Shown: one piece after another, positions 28,195-40,433 of the stretch | Layout of the letters: every line of letters starts with the position of its first letter | How positions within the stretch are numbered: the stretch's first letter is position 1 | Source of the DNA: Eleginops maclovinus | Taxonomy: Eukaryota > Chordata > Actinopteri > Perciformes > Eleginopidae | Reading direction: 5' to 3' | Assembly (NCBI RefSeq): GCF_036324505.1 | Contig: NC_086366.1 | Location: 10,471,927-10,535,926 of the forward strand | Length of the DNA: 64,000 nucleotides | The notes under the pieces: generated by a model | Told to the model about the DNA's origin: nothing | The model's database searches: none | Seen by the model: only the letters and a program-made list of their open reading frames with translations | Position numbers and translations under genes: made by a program

Positions 28195-31100
28195 GGCTCC
28201 TGTGATGTGTTGGACACCATATGATCATTAAGTTGCACTTGCTGTACAATGTGTTCAGTTCTGTTGTTAATGATCAACACACAAAAACAGACACACATGT
28301 CATGGATTTCTGAGTGTGCATGGCTGACAGCAGAGAAGGAGCTTAAAGGGATTGTATTGGCGCAAAGAGAGGAGACAAGATGTGGAGCGTAGACAAAAGG
28401 AAGGAGGAGGAGATCACATATTCACAGTCAGCTGTGTTTATTTCAAGGTACAAGACATTTGAGTTTGTGTTTCTTACCTGCAAGAGACCACACGACACTG
28501 CTATTTTTGCACTACATGTTTTGTACATTGACTCCCCACTGTGACTACTTTGTCTCCTCCTCCCTTTTTTCTTCAAGGTGACAATTTTATAACCAAACAC
28601 TCAAATAAGTAGACTCTTAAATATACATGAATTAAAGGACCAGTCAAATAAATATGTGCTGATAAATGGATATGATGAAATTCATAGTCCAGTGCTGAAA
28701 AGACCAAACTAATGACATGGGTTGCTGTGCATGGCTTTTAGGATGAACTGTCCAATCCGAAGGCTGTAATGTGTAAACACCGGGTCCGTGCCATAGGGAC
28801 AATTTGTTATTGAACTTTGAGGCTGGTGCCATGTGATTGGGGAGCGCTGTAGTCATAATATTTCTGGTTTCATTGTTTGTGGTTACAACAGTTTGAGGAC
28901 AAAAGGTGCAGAGCCTGGATGATGAAGTGTCTCTGCCTCTTAGTTTTAAACCGGTTCATTCCAGTTGGATTTCAGACTTTTTAGGAGTCTATACGATCTT
29001 TGCCGCAAACTTTTTGAAATAAACACGTATCTGCTTTTACTGGCATTTAAACATAATCCACCATTTTTAATCCAGCGTAATCTGAGGATAATATTTGAGC
29101 CAATGTGAAAAGGACCATATACAGCCTTTTTCTGTTGCCTTTTTTTAATGCTTATTCATGTAAAGGCGTTTATGTGCAAAAGCAGTATGGTGACCCATCT
29201 TAACACTACAGTAGTGACCGGTAGGGTTAAATATTTAGGCGAGGCGTGTGGCATTTTTCTGGATTTACACACAAAAAAGGACTGAAATCACAACTTCATA
29301 ATCTGTAACGTACAGATTTTGTTTTGACAAAAGCATTTACTGCGCAGGTATGTAGATGATGTGGTTTGATATTGCAATAAAATAAGAGGGAATGCCTCCA
29401 ACTGTTCACATACAGTAAATATTTTATCAGCGTTTGGAATTGATTATTTTTTAAATGCTTGTTGTAATCTCTAATGTGGATAACAGGCTCTGTATGCAGT
29501 CTCTATTCAATAATAAGAACAGTTAATGCTAAGAAGAGGTAGAACATATCAAACATTTGGGTATTGAATAACTTTGTGAAGAAATATTGCACAACTTGAG
29601 AAAAAAACAAACTTGATGACTATAATTTAATGCTAAGTAACAGGTACCTAGGCTTTGTAGTGAAGGAGGGAGGAGCAATTTATATTGTAATTAAAATTAA
29701 AACAATAAGATTGAGTGTTTGAGCTATTCTTAGTCCAGATATTTGTACACTTGTAGGTTAATTCTCGAGAAAATATTGCATTATGCCGCTGTCGGATGAA
29801 AAAACGCTTGTATTTCTGAAGACATAAAGTGGATGTTACCAGATCACAAACATCTGTGTTTGTATTCAAACTGAAAAGAATACGGAAAGTAGGTTTTCTT
29901 GCGACGGCATTAATGTTACTCGTCATTAGGATTTATTTAACCAACCACTACTATCAGTATTTCTAAATTAAATTGTTTTTTCTTTCCCTCTGGTAAATTG
30001 AGCATAATGGGTATGCATAATATTCAGGTGTATTTCACTATAGCATTGGATCTCTTAAGTAAAAAAAAAAAATGCAGTATATTTATACAGCAAGTGGTAC
30101 AGTAATGTATTTCTAGCTAAGCATGGTTGCATCAGTGTGGCAGCTACTGTTTGTGCTTTGAATATTTTCCTTTTTTTTTTTTTTACCTGTTCTGCATCTC
30201 TGTCCTCTACATATCTATCACTGAGGAGGGGGAGACGTTTAGATAATGTCGGTCAACAAATTGGAGAGATTCTTGTCATCAAATCCTACATTTGTTCGAC
30301 GGTGAAAAGGCTACCACGACGCTTTTGGAGGCCATCTTTGCTGTCCATCTCAGTTTTGTGGCTGCAAAGACGTTTTTACTGATGAATGGAGACCCTCAAC
30401 GCCCTTTTTGTTCTGTGCCATATCTCAACCAGTAAATATTACTTTCATCTCTCTGCTGAACTTCTTGTTATGTCTAGCTTCTTGTGAATCTGTGTTTCCC
30501 TATTACTGTCCTGTTCTTCACCTTGTTGTTGATGCATATTGGCTGTCTCAACTTTCTTACAGTATCCTTATGTTTATCCTACTTTCACTCCCGAGGCCAT
30601 TTTGCATCCCAACCATTCAAACACTCAGTATATCACACTTCAGGGATGCACAATGATGTCCGATCATTCGTTCTGCTCCCTTTCATCTCCACTTTTCCCT
30701 TTCTTCTTCAAACCCTCTGCTGTGTCATGTTTTTCTTCCTTCTGTCCAAACTTTGCATTCTCCACCACCCCGTCTCTTTAGCAGTCATATTGAACTATAT
30801 GATAGTCTTTAAATTGGTGATACTAATGGCGATAATCCATTGTAATTTCTGGTATTTATTACACCTCCTCTGAGCCTTTTTATAACACTAGATGTCGCCA
30901 GTGACGAAGACTGGAAGTGGCATCACCATGGGTCAAGGCTTTGAGCCAAGATATTGAAATAATGATTTATTGGTGTCCTTTACATTTAACAATCACAATT
31001 GGATGTCATAATTTAAGCACTGACATTTGTTTAGGGGGGCAATCCTTTCCAAACTTAATGTTCTTTTCTTCCCCATAGATTTTTCTGGAATGCCATTTTA

Positions 31101-32146
31101 GACTTGATTTCATAGGAGGGGTTGATCCTTTTGAGTTGAGCGTTATTAAGGGAGAGTGCTTCTTTTTTTTTAGGCTGTGGACCAATCCTCTTAAAAACTG
31201 TAACTCTTGTTTTAATGTGGAGTCCCGTAGAGAGGCAGACACCCAAAGAGCAGGTTCGGTTTTCAGGATGGTGAAACTGCTTCCTCATTAACTCCGTTCC
31301 TTGCCTCTTCATTTATTTCAATTTGCACTTAAGTAAAAAAGGACATTTAAACACTTTGATGTGTTTAGTGGGAGAAATGCAAAGTTGTCTTAATAATGGG
31401 TCTTTCATCATCTTTTTCTCTGTATCATTCTATCCTCTGTGACATTTCCAAATGTTGAAAGACTTTTTTTTGTGTCCTGAACATTAAATAACGCTTCTTC
31501 ACTTTGATAGTGAAAATGCGACCAGAACCATTCATACCACTTCTCGTCTCCTTCCCTCCCGCCCTCTCTCTTTCTTTGTTTGCCTTGCCGTTGCTAAGTC
31601 TTAGTTTTTAAATTAAAACACTACTATCAAAGTAAGTAGTAGGCTCTTAAATGTCTTCGATGTTCTGCTGCAGCTTTTTTAATTTCAATTTGTCTGAGAT
31701 ATCTAAGTTTAATTTCACACTAAATGTGATGCAAAAAGTGGAAATTCCTTGTCTTCCAAAAAAAAAGCATACTTGTATCCCCCTCCCCCTGGATCGAGTA
31801 TTAGGAACAATCCCATCTTTGGAAGTTTTAGTTTGGTAACCAGTTTGCACATGCTATGGTATATCTGTTACCGTAAGGTTGTGTTTGAAACTGAAGCCCA
31901 ACGTCTGTTCAGCGTTGAGAGAAGTGAACTGTATGTTAGCTATATGGTCCAGAGTGAAGGACCAGCGTCAGGCTTGTGATATGAAGTGTAAATCTGTTTT
32001 TATTTTTTGTTTTTTTATGTTCATTTTTATTTTTTATTTTTTGTTGAGGGTTTTTTTTTTTTTAAGATCAGTTAGTGATCTAGTACTATAACTAAGCCAA
32101 GTTTGTAATTGTATATTTACTGTAAAATGTAGAACATTGAATAACT

Positions 32147-32152
32147 ATTAAA
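32147..32152 (+). terminator. Probable distal poly(A) signal of fam168a
   Basis: ATTAAA followed about 20 bases later by a GT/T-rich element (ttgttttgtgtcatttttttt). This is the best cleavage context in the region and marks the likely gene end near 32170. Confidence 0.5.
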
Positions 32153-35100
32153 ATTTTCCTATAAAAGGAAGATTGTTTTGTGTCATTTTTTTTATTCACA
32201 ACGGATTGCAGGTTGAGTAACACTAAACAGTTGTCACTCTTCAGGATTCATCACATGACATTCAACAGAGAATAAGAAAAATGTCACAATTTCCTAAAGA
32301 CGACCTTTCCTTACGACAGTGATGGCACAATTATGTTTTCCCTTTTAAAAACTAATTTCCTTAAATGAAAAGGAAAACATTTAAGTCAGCCTCCTTTTTA
32401 AAAGAAGAAATCTTACTCTGGTTAAAGGGCTTGGAATTACTTTGCAGATAAAAAGACAAGGGATCCATCCTGACACACATTCTAAAAACAACACAGACAA
32501 AAGTACACCCTGCACCGTCCCTTCTTAAAACATTCAAATAACAGTACTATAAACATGGGCATCTGAAGTTAATAAATAAAAGGGCATCTGGGTGACACTA
32601 CTTTGTCTTAGACCTTTGTGCAATAGCTGCCATAATAAAGCTGTTTTTATAGCGCTTTGTTCTAAACCTTGGGACAACTATCCTTCGGCCAAAAGGAAGA
32701 AGCTTAAATCCTGAGTGAAGAGGGTGGGGGGAGTCATTCAATATAGAGTTTGAAAACCGCTGTAGCTGCCTCCACTTAAGCTGTGACTCACCAATCAGTC
32801 TGCTACACCTCTATAAGATCTGAGTTAGAAAGTTTCGGCTCTTTAAAGGCAGATTACCAAATCATGACATTAAAAGAAAAGGACAGAAACGACTCAATAA
32901 GAGCAGTATAAAACCTGATCATCACGGGTTTAGCATTGTTTATTCAAATAAAGGGAAGGCTTCCCTTTAAACTGGGACCCCAGACAAAACAAATCATTAT
33001 CTTTAAATTGACCATTTGAATTGTATTTGAGCTGCCTAAACTAAACTTCAGATGGAACATTTTGTATATCATGCCTTCAGAGATAATAAAATGTCATTAT
33101 AAATTGTACGATTCTTTTGATAAGTGCTTTCAAGTTCAAGAATAAGCTTTTAATCTTAACTGATGGTCCATTTCTTATTGGAGCAGCGCCACTATCTGCA
33201 CAGGAAACTTTGGGGCAACAAAGGAAGTGAATAAGAGGAATGCAGATTAGCAAACATACTGTAGATCATAAATGAATTGATGCCCTTTTTATTCATTACG
33301 AGATCATTTCCTTAAGACAATTAGTTGATGTTTTAGTTGTAGACATTAAGTTAAATATACATTGCATAATTTAATCATTTATTTTCAAAGCTCATCCCTA
33401 GTCCTCTTTAAACAATCATTGTAATGCTCTTGATATGGGTTGAATGCCTTTAGGATGAAGCTTTTAAAATAATGAAACTTTAAAACAAATAAGGAGATTA
33501 TGCAAATGTACATGTTAAATACACAAGCACTACACTGACACCAGGCAGCTGAATACTCTAATTATCTGTTAGAATAAAAGACATAAGGCAAATGTATTAC
33601 TTTTTTTTGCTAAATAATTAGATATATTTCATTTCTAATGTAGGGGATTGTAATTCTGGCAGAGAATGCTAATGCATTGCATCCATAAGACACTTTTCAT
33701 CAGAAAGGTTTCTGTTCTTCAATTGTGTATCAATCATTACACCTTCTTAAGCACCAGAAAACATGCTGTGTTTGCCCCCTTTTCGCTGTTGCAGGAACAG
33801 CTTGATGTAAGGACACTAACGTTTGTGCTGCTTTTTTAAAGGGTTGTCTGCGTTGGAAAAGAAGAAGAAGAAGAAAACATTATTTCCTTTGTGGCTGAAA
33901 AAGCAAAGACCACTCACCCTTTCACTTCTCCCTACAGCAGATATCCGTCCAAGTTGTGCAATCCAACCACCACTCATACAGATACGCACTACTGAACAAA
34001 CACTGACACACACCTCCTTTATGCACAAAGCCCCACCAAACACACACATTCGGTATAGTCTCATATCTTTATTGTTAACAGACATTGATCTATGAAAAAT
34101 GTTAAACCCTTGTCATAACTAAGACATTTTTACTTTTACTCAAGACTACATTTCTGCTGAAAATCTACCACTGTTGCAACAAGTGACATATTTTGATAGA
34201 GATAGCTAAAACAGTAATGTCCATGGTAAAGATGGTAGTATGTGTATGAAACATGGAAGGGGGTTCAAATATTGCTTCTACATTCAATTTCCTAAAGAAA
34301 TAGTTATTTCTTCCTTCAAAAGTCTCAGGTTTTTCAGGTAGAAGCATGTGTAAAAGTGTATTTTGCGCCATTTAAATGAAACACAGTACAACATTTGAGT
34401 TTATGAATGTTTAAACAACAAAATAGTGCACTACATTTTTATGAAATGTCAGGATGTGGTTCAGGCGACGAGTGTTAATGATAATGATCACAGTGGCCAA
34501 AGAGGTTTGTTATTGAGTAACTAATGACTCAATTCATCCGCTGGGATCCTGCAGGCCAGGTCACAAAACACATGACCTCACAGTGTCTTCTGCATTTGTG
34601 CATCTGCAGCTCTGTCTCTGCATATCATTTATTACTCCGTTGAGCTCTGTTTTTACTAATCCTTAGAGCAAAATCCCAATCATTTTCCGGTTAATGTGAG
34701 ATTTATTTTTCATTTGTGTCAAAGCATTCATTATTGATAATAGCCTGTCAACAGCATACTCTTTAATTCAGGACAGGAAAGCATGTGAAAATGATCTGAA
34801 TAAATAACAGTCATTTTTATTTCTTTTTTGTCATTTTATTGTAAGTAGTATATATTGTATAGACTTTTTAAGCATGTTTGCCTTGTATACTTGTTTAACC
34901 TCTACTATCTACAATAAGAGGAAGGAAGGCATACAGTTTCACATCCTGCAAAACCAAACTGTGTTATAATAACTGAAAGGTTCTGAAACTTCCAATATAT
35001 TTGCAAACTATCCCTCCTAGTTGACCATTTCATTTGTCACGGTTGATCTGAAATGTGTAATCAGTATGTCAGCAGTTACAATGGTCAAACTACATTAAAA

Positions 35101-35333
35101 CAGAAATGTCCCCTTTTTTCTTTAATAGTTACTAACATTAGATATTGTAATGAGCTATGGACTGCAAAACTAAAAATGTCCCTAGTTTTCATTTTAAAAA
35201 TCAAGTCAACGAACGCAAGTAGTCGCCTTCGATTATTTTGTTATGAGATGTGAATTACTGTTCAGATTAGTTAATGTAATAATCGTTTTTTATTTGTTAT
35301 GCATAGCCTAATGTTACATTTCTGTGCTTAAGA

Positions 35334-35459
35334 ATGCCTTCCAGACAGAGGAGACTGAAGCAGAGAGAGAGACTTCTGAAGGAGGCAGCTAAAAGGACTG
35401 CGACTTTGCAGAGCTGGATAAAAGGTGCCAGCAGGGCAGCTGCAGGTGAAGCACTGTGA
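35334..35459 (+). other. Short basic ORF (41 aa), unknown
   Basis: Encodes MPSRQRRLKQRERLLKEAAK followed by a helix-compatible segment ending GEAL. The high Arg/Lys/Glu content resembles the N-terminal basic helix of some domesticated or decayed hAT-type transposases, but the match is only compositional. No surrounding frame supports a longer protein. Confidence 0.2.
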
Positions 35460-36477
35460 TTATGTCAAGCAACTACAAACGTTGAAGTACACTAATAACT
35501 CATTAAAACAAATATTTAAATCAGTGATAAATGCAAAGCTTGTATCTGTGCTGAGTGAAGTTAATATTTTCTGTTGGGGGCTAACCCCAAGCTTCCAGTT
35601 CAGAACACATTTGACAGCTTGGTGATCAAGAAAAATATTACTAATAGCTGTAGTATAATATGGATAAGATGGCCAGATAACTGGTTCACAAAGGCTTTAT
35701 AACAGGTTGTAAATATTCTATACACGTAGGCAACATATTTATTATCACATGAATGACTATATATAATCTTCTCCAGTCTAATTCCTGGGACTCACAACAA
35801 TCCCTGAGTGAAGCCACAATCCATTCAAATGACTGCAACTGACTGCACTAGTGTTCAGTTGTCTTAGTATGTTTTTATAGCAGTAATTAATTAAGTGTAT
35901 ATGTTACTTTATTCTGATTCTAATAATTCTGTTTAAAAATAAGAATACATGTAAAATGTTTCTTTTGGAGACAGCTCCATCTTTGAACTCCTTTATAGTG
36001 TGAAAAGGAGAACAGTAATAATGCTTTCATTATTTGAGCACTTACAACAAGCCTTATAAAGAGCTCTAAAACATTATCTTAATTGGGGGAGGCCCTTTAG
36101 AGCAATAGCTCCTCCAAATGTCTGTGCACGCCTCTGGCCATGAGACAGTTGATTTTAAGTTGAAGAAACAGTGATAGACAAACTGGAAAAACCAGATGCA
36201 GGTTGTAAAAACATTCCATCTCTGAGGGCATTTACAGGGTTGTACTAGTATGTGAAAAATTCCAGCAAAAAGTTTTTTAAAAAAAGGAACTCAAAATTAT
36301 TTATAGCAAAGTATTTGCTCAGAAGGAGAAAGGAGACTTTATAAATCCCTTAGGTTTCCATTGAGATTTCCTTTTACAGTTCCTACATACACAAACAGGA
36401 CATTGAACACCAGGCCTGAAATACACACATGGAAAAACACACACATTGTTGGAGATGTGTCAGAGCTAATTGGCTGG

Positions 36478-36653
36478 CATGTTTTGGCGCCCAGCAGCAG
36501 ATGAGGGTTCAGTTCCTTGCTTAATGAAACCTCACCTGTGTCTTCTATCCGTCTACACAATGTATATAAATATCATTTTTGTTCATGTGAGGACTTGAAC
36601 CAATGATCCTCCGGTGGTCACAATTCCCACTACTGCCTGCACCTTGTGTTGTC
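36478..36653 (-). mobile_element. Degenerate tRNA-derived SINE
   Basis: Read on the minus strand it has a B-box-like GGTTCAAGTCC (36601-36591). On the plus strand, cagcagcagatgagggttca and gttccttgcttaatg match a consensus common in fish short repeats. The copy is diverged and its ends are approximate. Confidence 0.5.
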
Positions 36654-38740
36654 ATGCAAACAAAACCATTTGAGTTGACTCATGAGTGAAGAATGCAGAG
36701 ATGCGTCTTCAACAGAATTTAGATTGAGTTCATGTAAAAGTTATGCTACTTGTAAGTTTTGTGAATGCACCAGAATCCATGAAAACTGAAGTCACACTAA
36801 ATACACGAGTGTTGCTAAAAAGCACCCTGTCCACATTATTTTCTTTAAGTGTGACTTGTGCACTCTGTCGTAGCTGCCTCTTCATGGGCGTGTTTCAAGC
36901 AGTGCTATTGCAGAACAGATGAAGGGCGGAGGCCTGAAATGACTTGTGTTTGGATCAGAGAGGCTCCTTAGTTCCTTGGCAATCATTACGTAATTTGCTG
37001 ATTAAGCTTTGAGCAACTTGTCTCCAAAAAATAAATGAACTTTACTTCCCTGTCTGCACATGCCTCGGTTTCAACATCACCAACAAGCTCATTCAGAATA
37101 GAAGAGGTCTGCTGGGTGACTGTTAAGAAATTCAATCATCTAAGTGCTTCAATACATATTAATTTTCTCTGTCTGTGGCAGAAAGAGAAAGCAGATTGAT
37201 TGATAGATTTGTCTCCCTTCATATCTTATCCTGATCTTTCATGCTTTACGTTGTAACATTTAACCTTAAAATAATGCTCTATTCATATTTTAATCCCTCA
37301 ATTTCTTCAGTTTTTAACACCTTAACACTTGTATAAGGATTTTGGATAGCAAAGTTTTTTCCTTTTATCTAACAAAGCAACCATGTTTGTGTTATTATGT
37401 CAGTGTGTGGTCGATGTAGATGGTAGCCAATTTCCTAGTCAAGTGTTTATTCTTTCTGTAATAAACACATAATCAGTCATCTTGTTTTTCTATTTTTATA
37501 GCATTGCCTCGTTCCAGTGAACACTTAGGAAAATAAGTTTTATTTTTTGTTCTCACACAAGCACACACTATTCACTGCGTTGGGACATTTTGGATGCTCT
37601 CAGAAAACACTATATTCAAGACACGTACATTTTATTTTTTTTTATACTTGTTTTTTTCTGTAAAGGAAAGTCCAAAGTGTTACCGTGCTGTTCATGCTCC
37701 AGTTCTCGAGGTTTTGGATTCGACAGCTAGTCAACAAGTCTGTTCAAATTAAATTCATCTTTCACACTCAATAAGTTATACATGAAATATAGGGGAGTGG
37801 CTCAAAAACAAATATGAAAACAGAGAGTTCTCCCCCCAAGAGTTACATCTGATCTGACAAGTTTGTTAATAAGAAATGATCAGTATCAGTCACGCCAGCA
37901 CACATTTATTTTTAGAAGACAAAATGAGCAAGTAGATATGAGGTAAAACATGTGTTTGTGACTCAACGACCACAACACTGAAGGCAAAAGCAGTACACAA
38001 CAATAAATATTTTAGTTAGACAACACAGACATGTGTAAACAGTCGTTTCCTTCTGACCTCAGTGGAAACCTTGCCAGATGTGGTTCAAAACACAACCATT
38101 ACCTCCGAAATAATCTTCTTTTCCCACTGTTCTACCTGTATCTTCTGTTATTTACCAATAACTGAACATGCATACTCAAAAGTTAAGTCTGTAGTTATGG
38201 AAAACATGCATTAACCTCTCAAATTTAATCTAGAGAGATATAAGGTATGCCGGCAGCAGTCAAAACAGTTTCCATTCACACTTTTACACTCTCAACATAG
38301 TCTCTTTATGGATGTCACATGGCTTTGTGATGCTTACATGAGGCTAGCAGGTAAATAAAGTTGTGCTGTTGCACTCTTAATAAGTGTTGTGGCTATTTTC
38401 TTATCAGATAGTACACATGGACTGCATATACAGTATAAAGACAGTACTGGAATTGTTTCATAGAAGCCGGATGCTGTGCAGGAAAGAACAATCAAATAGT
38501 AATGCAATAAAAGTCTCATAAAAACCTAACAAGATAGGACACTGAGAAATTAAAAACCAGTTTTGTTACTCTCAGTGGACGTTGCCAATGTTTAATGTCA
38601 AATGTACAGTAAACATAAGGGTAGTTAAAACACTGGCATTTACAGGCGGTGAGTGACATTTTACTTATGACATCAATAAATACTTAAATGATTACCTCCC
38701 CAACGCCAGTATACCACCTGTCTGTCTTTCTGTCTATTAT

Positions 38741-38840
38741 GAGTAAGCTGTGACTTAAATGGTTGTCTACCATCCCGATGGTCATTGGTTCGAATCCTGG
38801 TCCCTGCAGTCAACATGTCAGAGTGTTCTTGGGAAAGAAA
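38741..38840 (+). mobile_element. tRNA-derived SINE fragment
   Basis: A perfect RNA polymerase III B box GGTTCGAATCC lies at 38787-38797, followed by cctgcagtcaacatgtcaga and gtgttcttggga, a body typical of a fish tRNA-like SINE. No good tRNA cloverleaf can be folded, so it is not a tRNA gene. Confidence 0.55.
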
Positions 38841-39353
38841 ATGTACAACAAATTACTGCCACAGACATGTTCAACTTTTTTATTTTAATTAAATTCTAAG
38901 TTTGACCGTGCTGGTCATTTTCATTATAGTATATTTCTTTATTGAACAAGGACCCTGCATAAAAATACATTTGAAAAAGAAAAGAGATGCTCTATGCGAG
39001 ATTATAGCTAAAAGCTCATTTCAATCTTCAGTCCCTGGTCAGGTACAAACGTAATAATAAACAAACATTAAACCATTTCCTAGTGCCTATCAGACTGACA
39101 AAAACTGATCAAAATACAGATGTATACAATATAAATAGTATGTTTATCTAATTCATTTAAACTAAGATCTCCAATTACAGTAAAATGAATTTACTGAAAG
39201 ACTGGTTGCCCAAAATCCAGTTCTAAGTCTTTATTCACTTTTTAAAGTTTTTAAAAACTTTTACACAGAATTTCAACGAGTGAATTAACTGGCATGATGC
39301 ATTTATTGTGCGTTCGAAGCAGGCTTTTAAAAAGAAAACAGCATGAAGGCTCA

Positions 39354-39466
<113 letters not shown>

Positions 39467-39479
39467 GATTTGCCTGGGT

Positions 39480-39839
39480 AAGTGGTGCAAGACTCTTTGC
39501 GCGTGCGTGGTGCTATTCTATCGCGCGCAGTTGTGCGGTGCTGTAGCAGTAGCAACAGTGTGTGAAGAAGAGCGTGCAGCAACAGAGACACTTTACAGCA
39601 GGTTGGTCCGGAGACTGAAAATTTGCGAGCTTTAAACAAACTTACTCTTATCTTGCTGTTAAGTTTTCCCTTGTCAGCCTCGAGTGTGTTATAGTAGTGA
39701 TTTGTACACTTGTTTTTCACAGCGTTTCCCCTCGACGCTGAACCGGGCTTTGTTTTTACAGAGGAGAGCAGCAGGACGGGTCTTACCATGTCGCCTACCT
39801 GTTGATGTTGCCACTTCCTTTTTAGTGCCTTCATTCAGG
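39480..39839 (+). other. Possible promoter and 5' non-coding exon
   Basis: The block is richer in CpG than its surroundings (tttgcgcgtgcgtgg, atcgcgcgcagttgtgcgg) and ends in a consensus donor CATTCAGG|GTAAGT at 39839/39840. The nearest downstream acceptor on the same strand with a known gene is that of p2ry6 at 49450, so this could be a p2ry6 5'UTR exon separated by a 9.6-kb intron. It could equally be a non-coding RNA. No transcript evidence. Confidence 0.35.
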
Positions 39840-39952
39840 GTAAGTTGTATTATTTTACAGTGTATTGCATTATTCCCACTAAAGGAATGATACATAACTA
39901 GCTTGGGTGTGTGGTTCAAATGCATGACCAACCATTATATTATAATTGGAGG

Positions 39953-40433
39953 CAGTGGTTTTAAGTGCCTTAACTCAAGTACTGTACTTAAGAACAATTT
40001 TGAGCTACTCATTCTTTACTTTAGTATTTCAATTGTATGCAACTTTTTCCTTCTACTCCACTACAATTGAGAGGTAAATATTATACTTTTACTGATTTTA
40101 GTTACTTTGCAGGTATAGATTTAAAGTAAACAATAGGATCAACACTTAAAAAAGAATTTAGACACACCTGGATTTAATTCACAATTAGTTTATTAGTTCC
40201 GCCTTTACCAGCTTGATAAACACATCAAAACATCAATAATTATGACCAAAACAAAACATATATATGATTCTGAAATGGGCCAATCTGCATAATGATTGTT
40301 TTACTTTTAAGTATATAAAGATGCAACATTTGTACTTTTACTTGAATAATATTTTGAATAAAGGACTTTTACATGTTACAGAGTATTTCTACTGTTACTC
40401 GAGTACAATATTTGAGAACTTCTTCCGCCTCTG
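39953..40433. mobile_element. hAT-like non-autonomous element (degenerate)
   Basis: The left end cagtggttttaag and right end cttcttccgcctctg form a degenerate terminal inverted repeat (CAGnGG...AAG). The body, with actcaagtactgtacttaag, ttctactccactacaattga and actgttactcgagtac, matches a repeat that is very abundant in teleosts. Eight-base flanks (attggagg and atggggca) agree only partly as a target duplication. Confidence 0.6.

Larger units (their letters stand above)
27107..32170 (+). other. fam168a: Long 3'UTR of fam168a
   Basis: No other gene is found between the stop and the strong poly(A) context at 32147. Human FAM168A also has a multi-kilobase 3'UTR. The stretch holds AT-rich elements, a CA repeat (28154-28192) and internal AATAAA signals at 29018-29023 and 29376-29381 that could give shorter messages. 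A small intron lies near its start (27121-27276). Confidence 0.6.
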
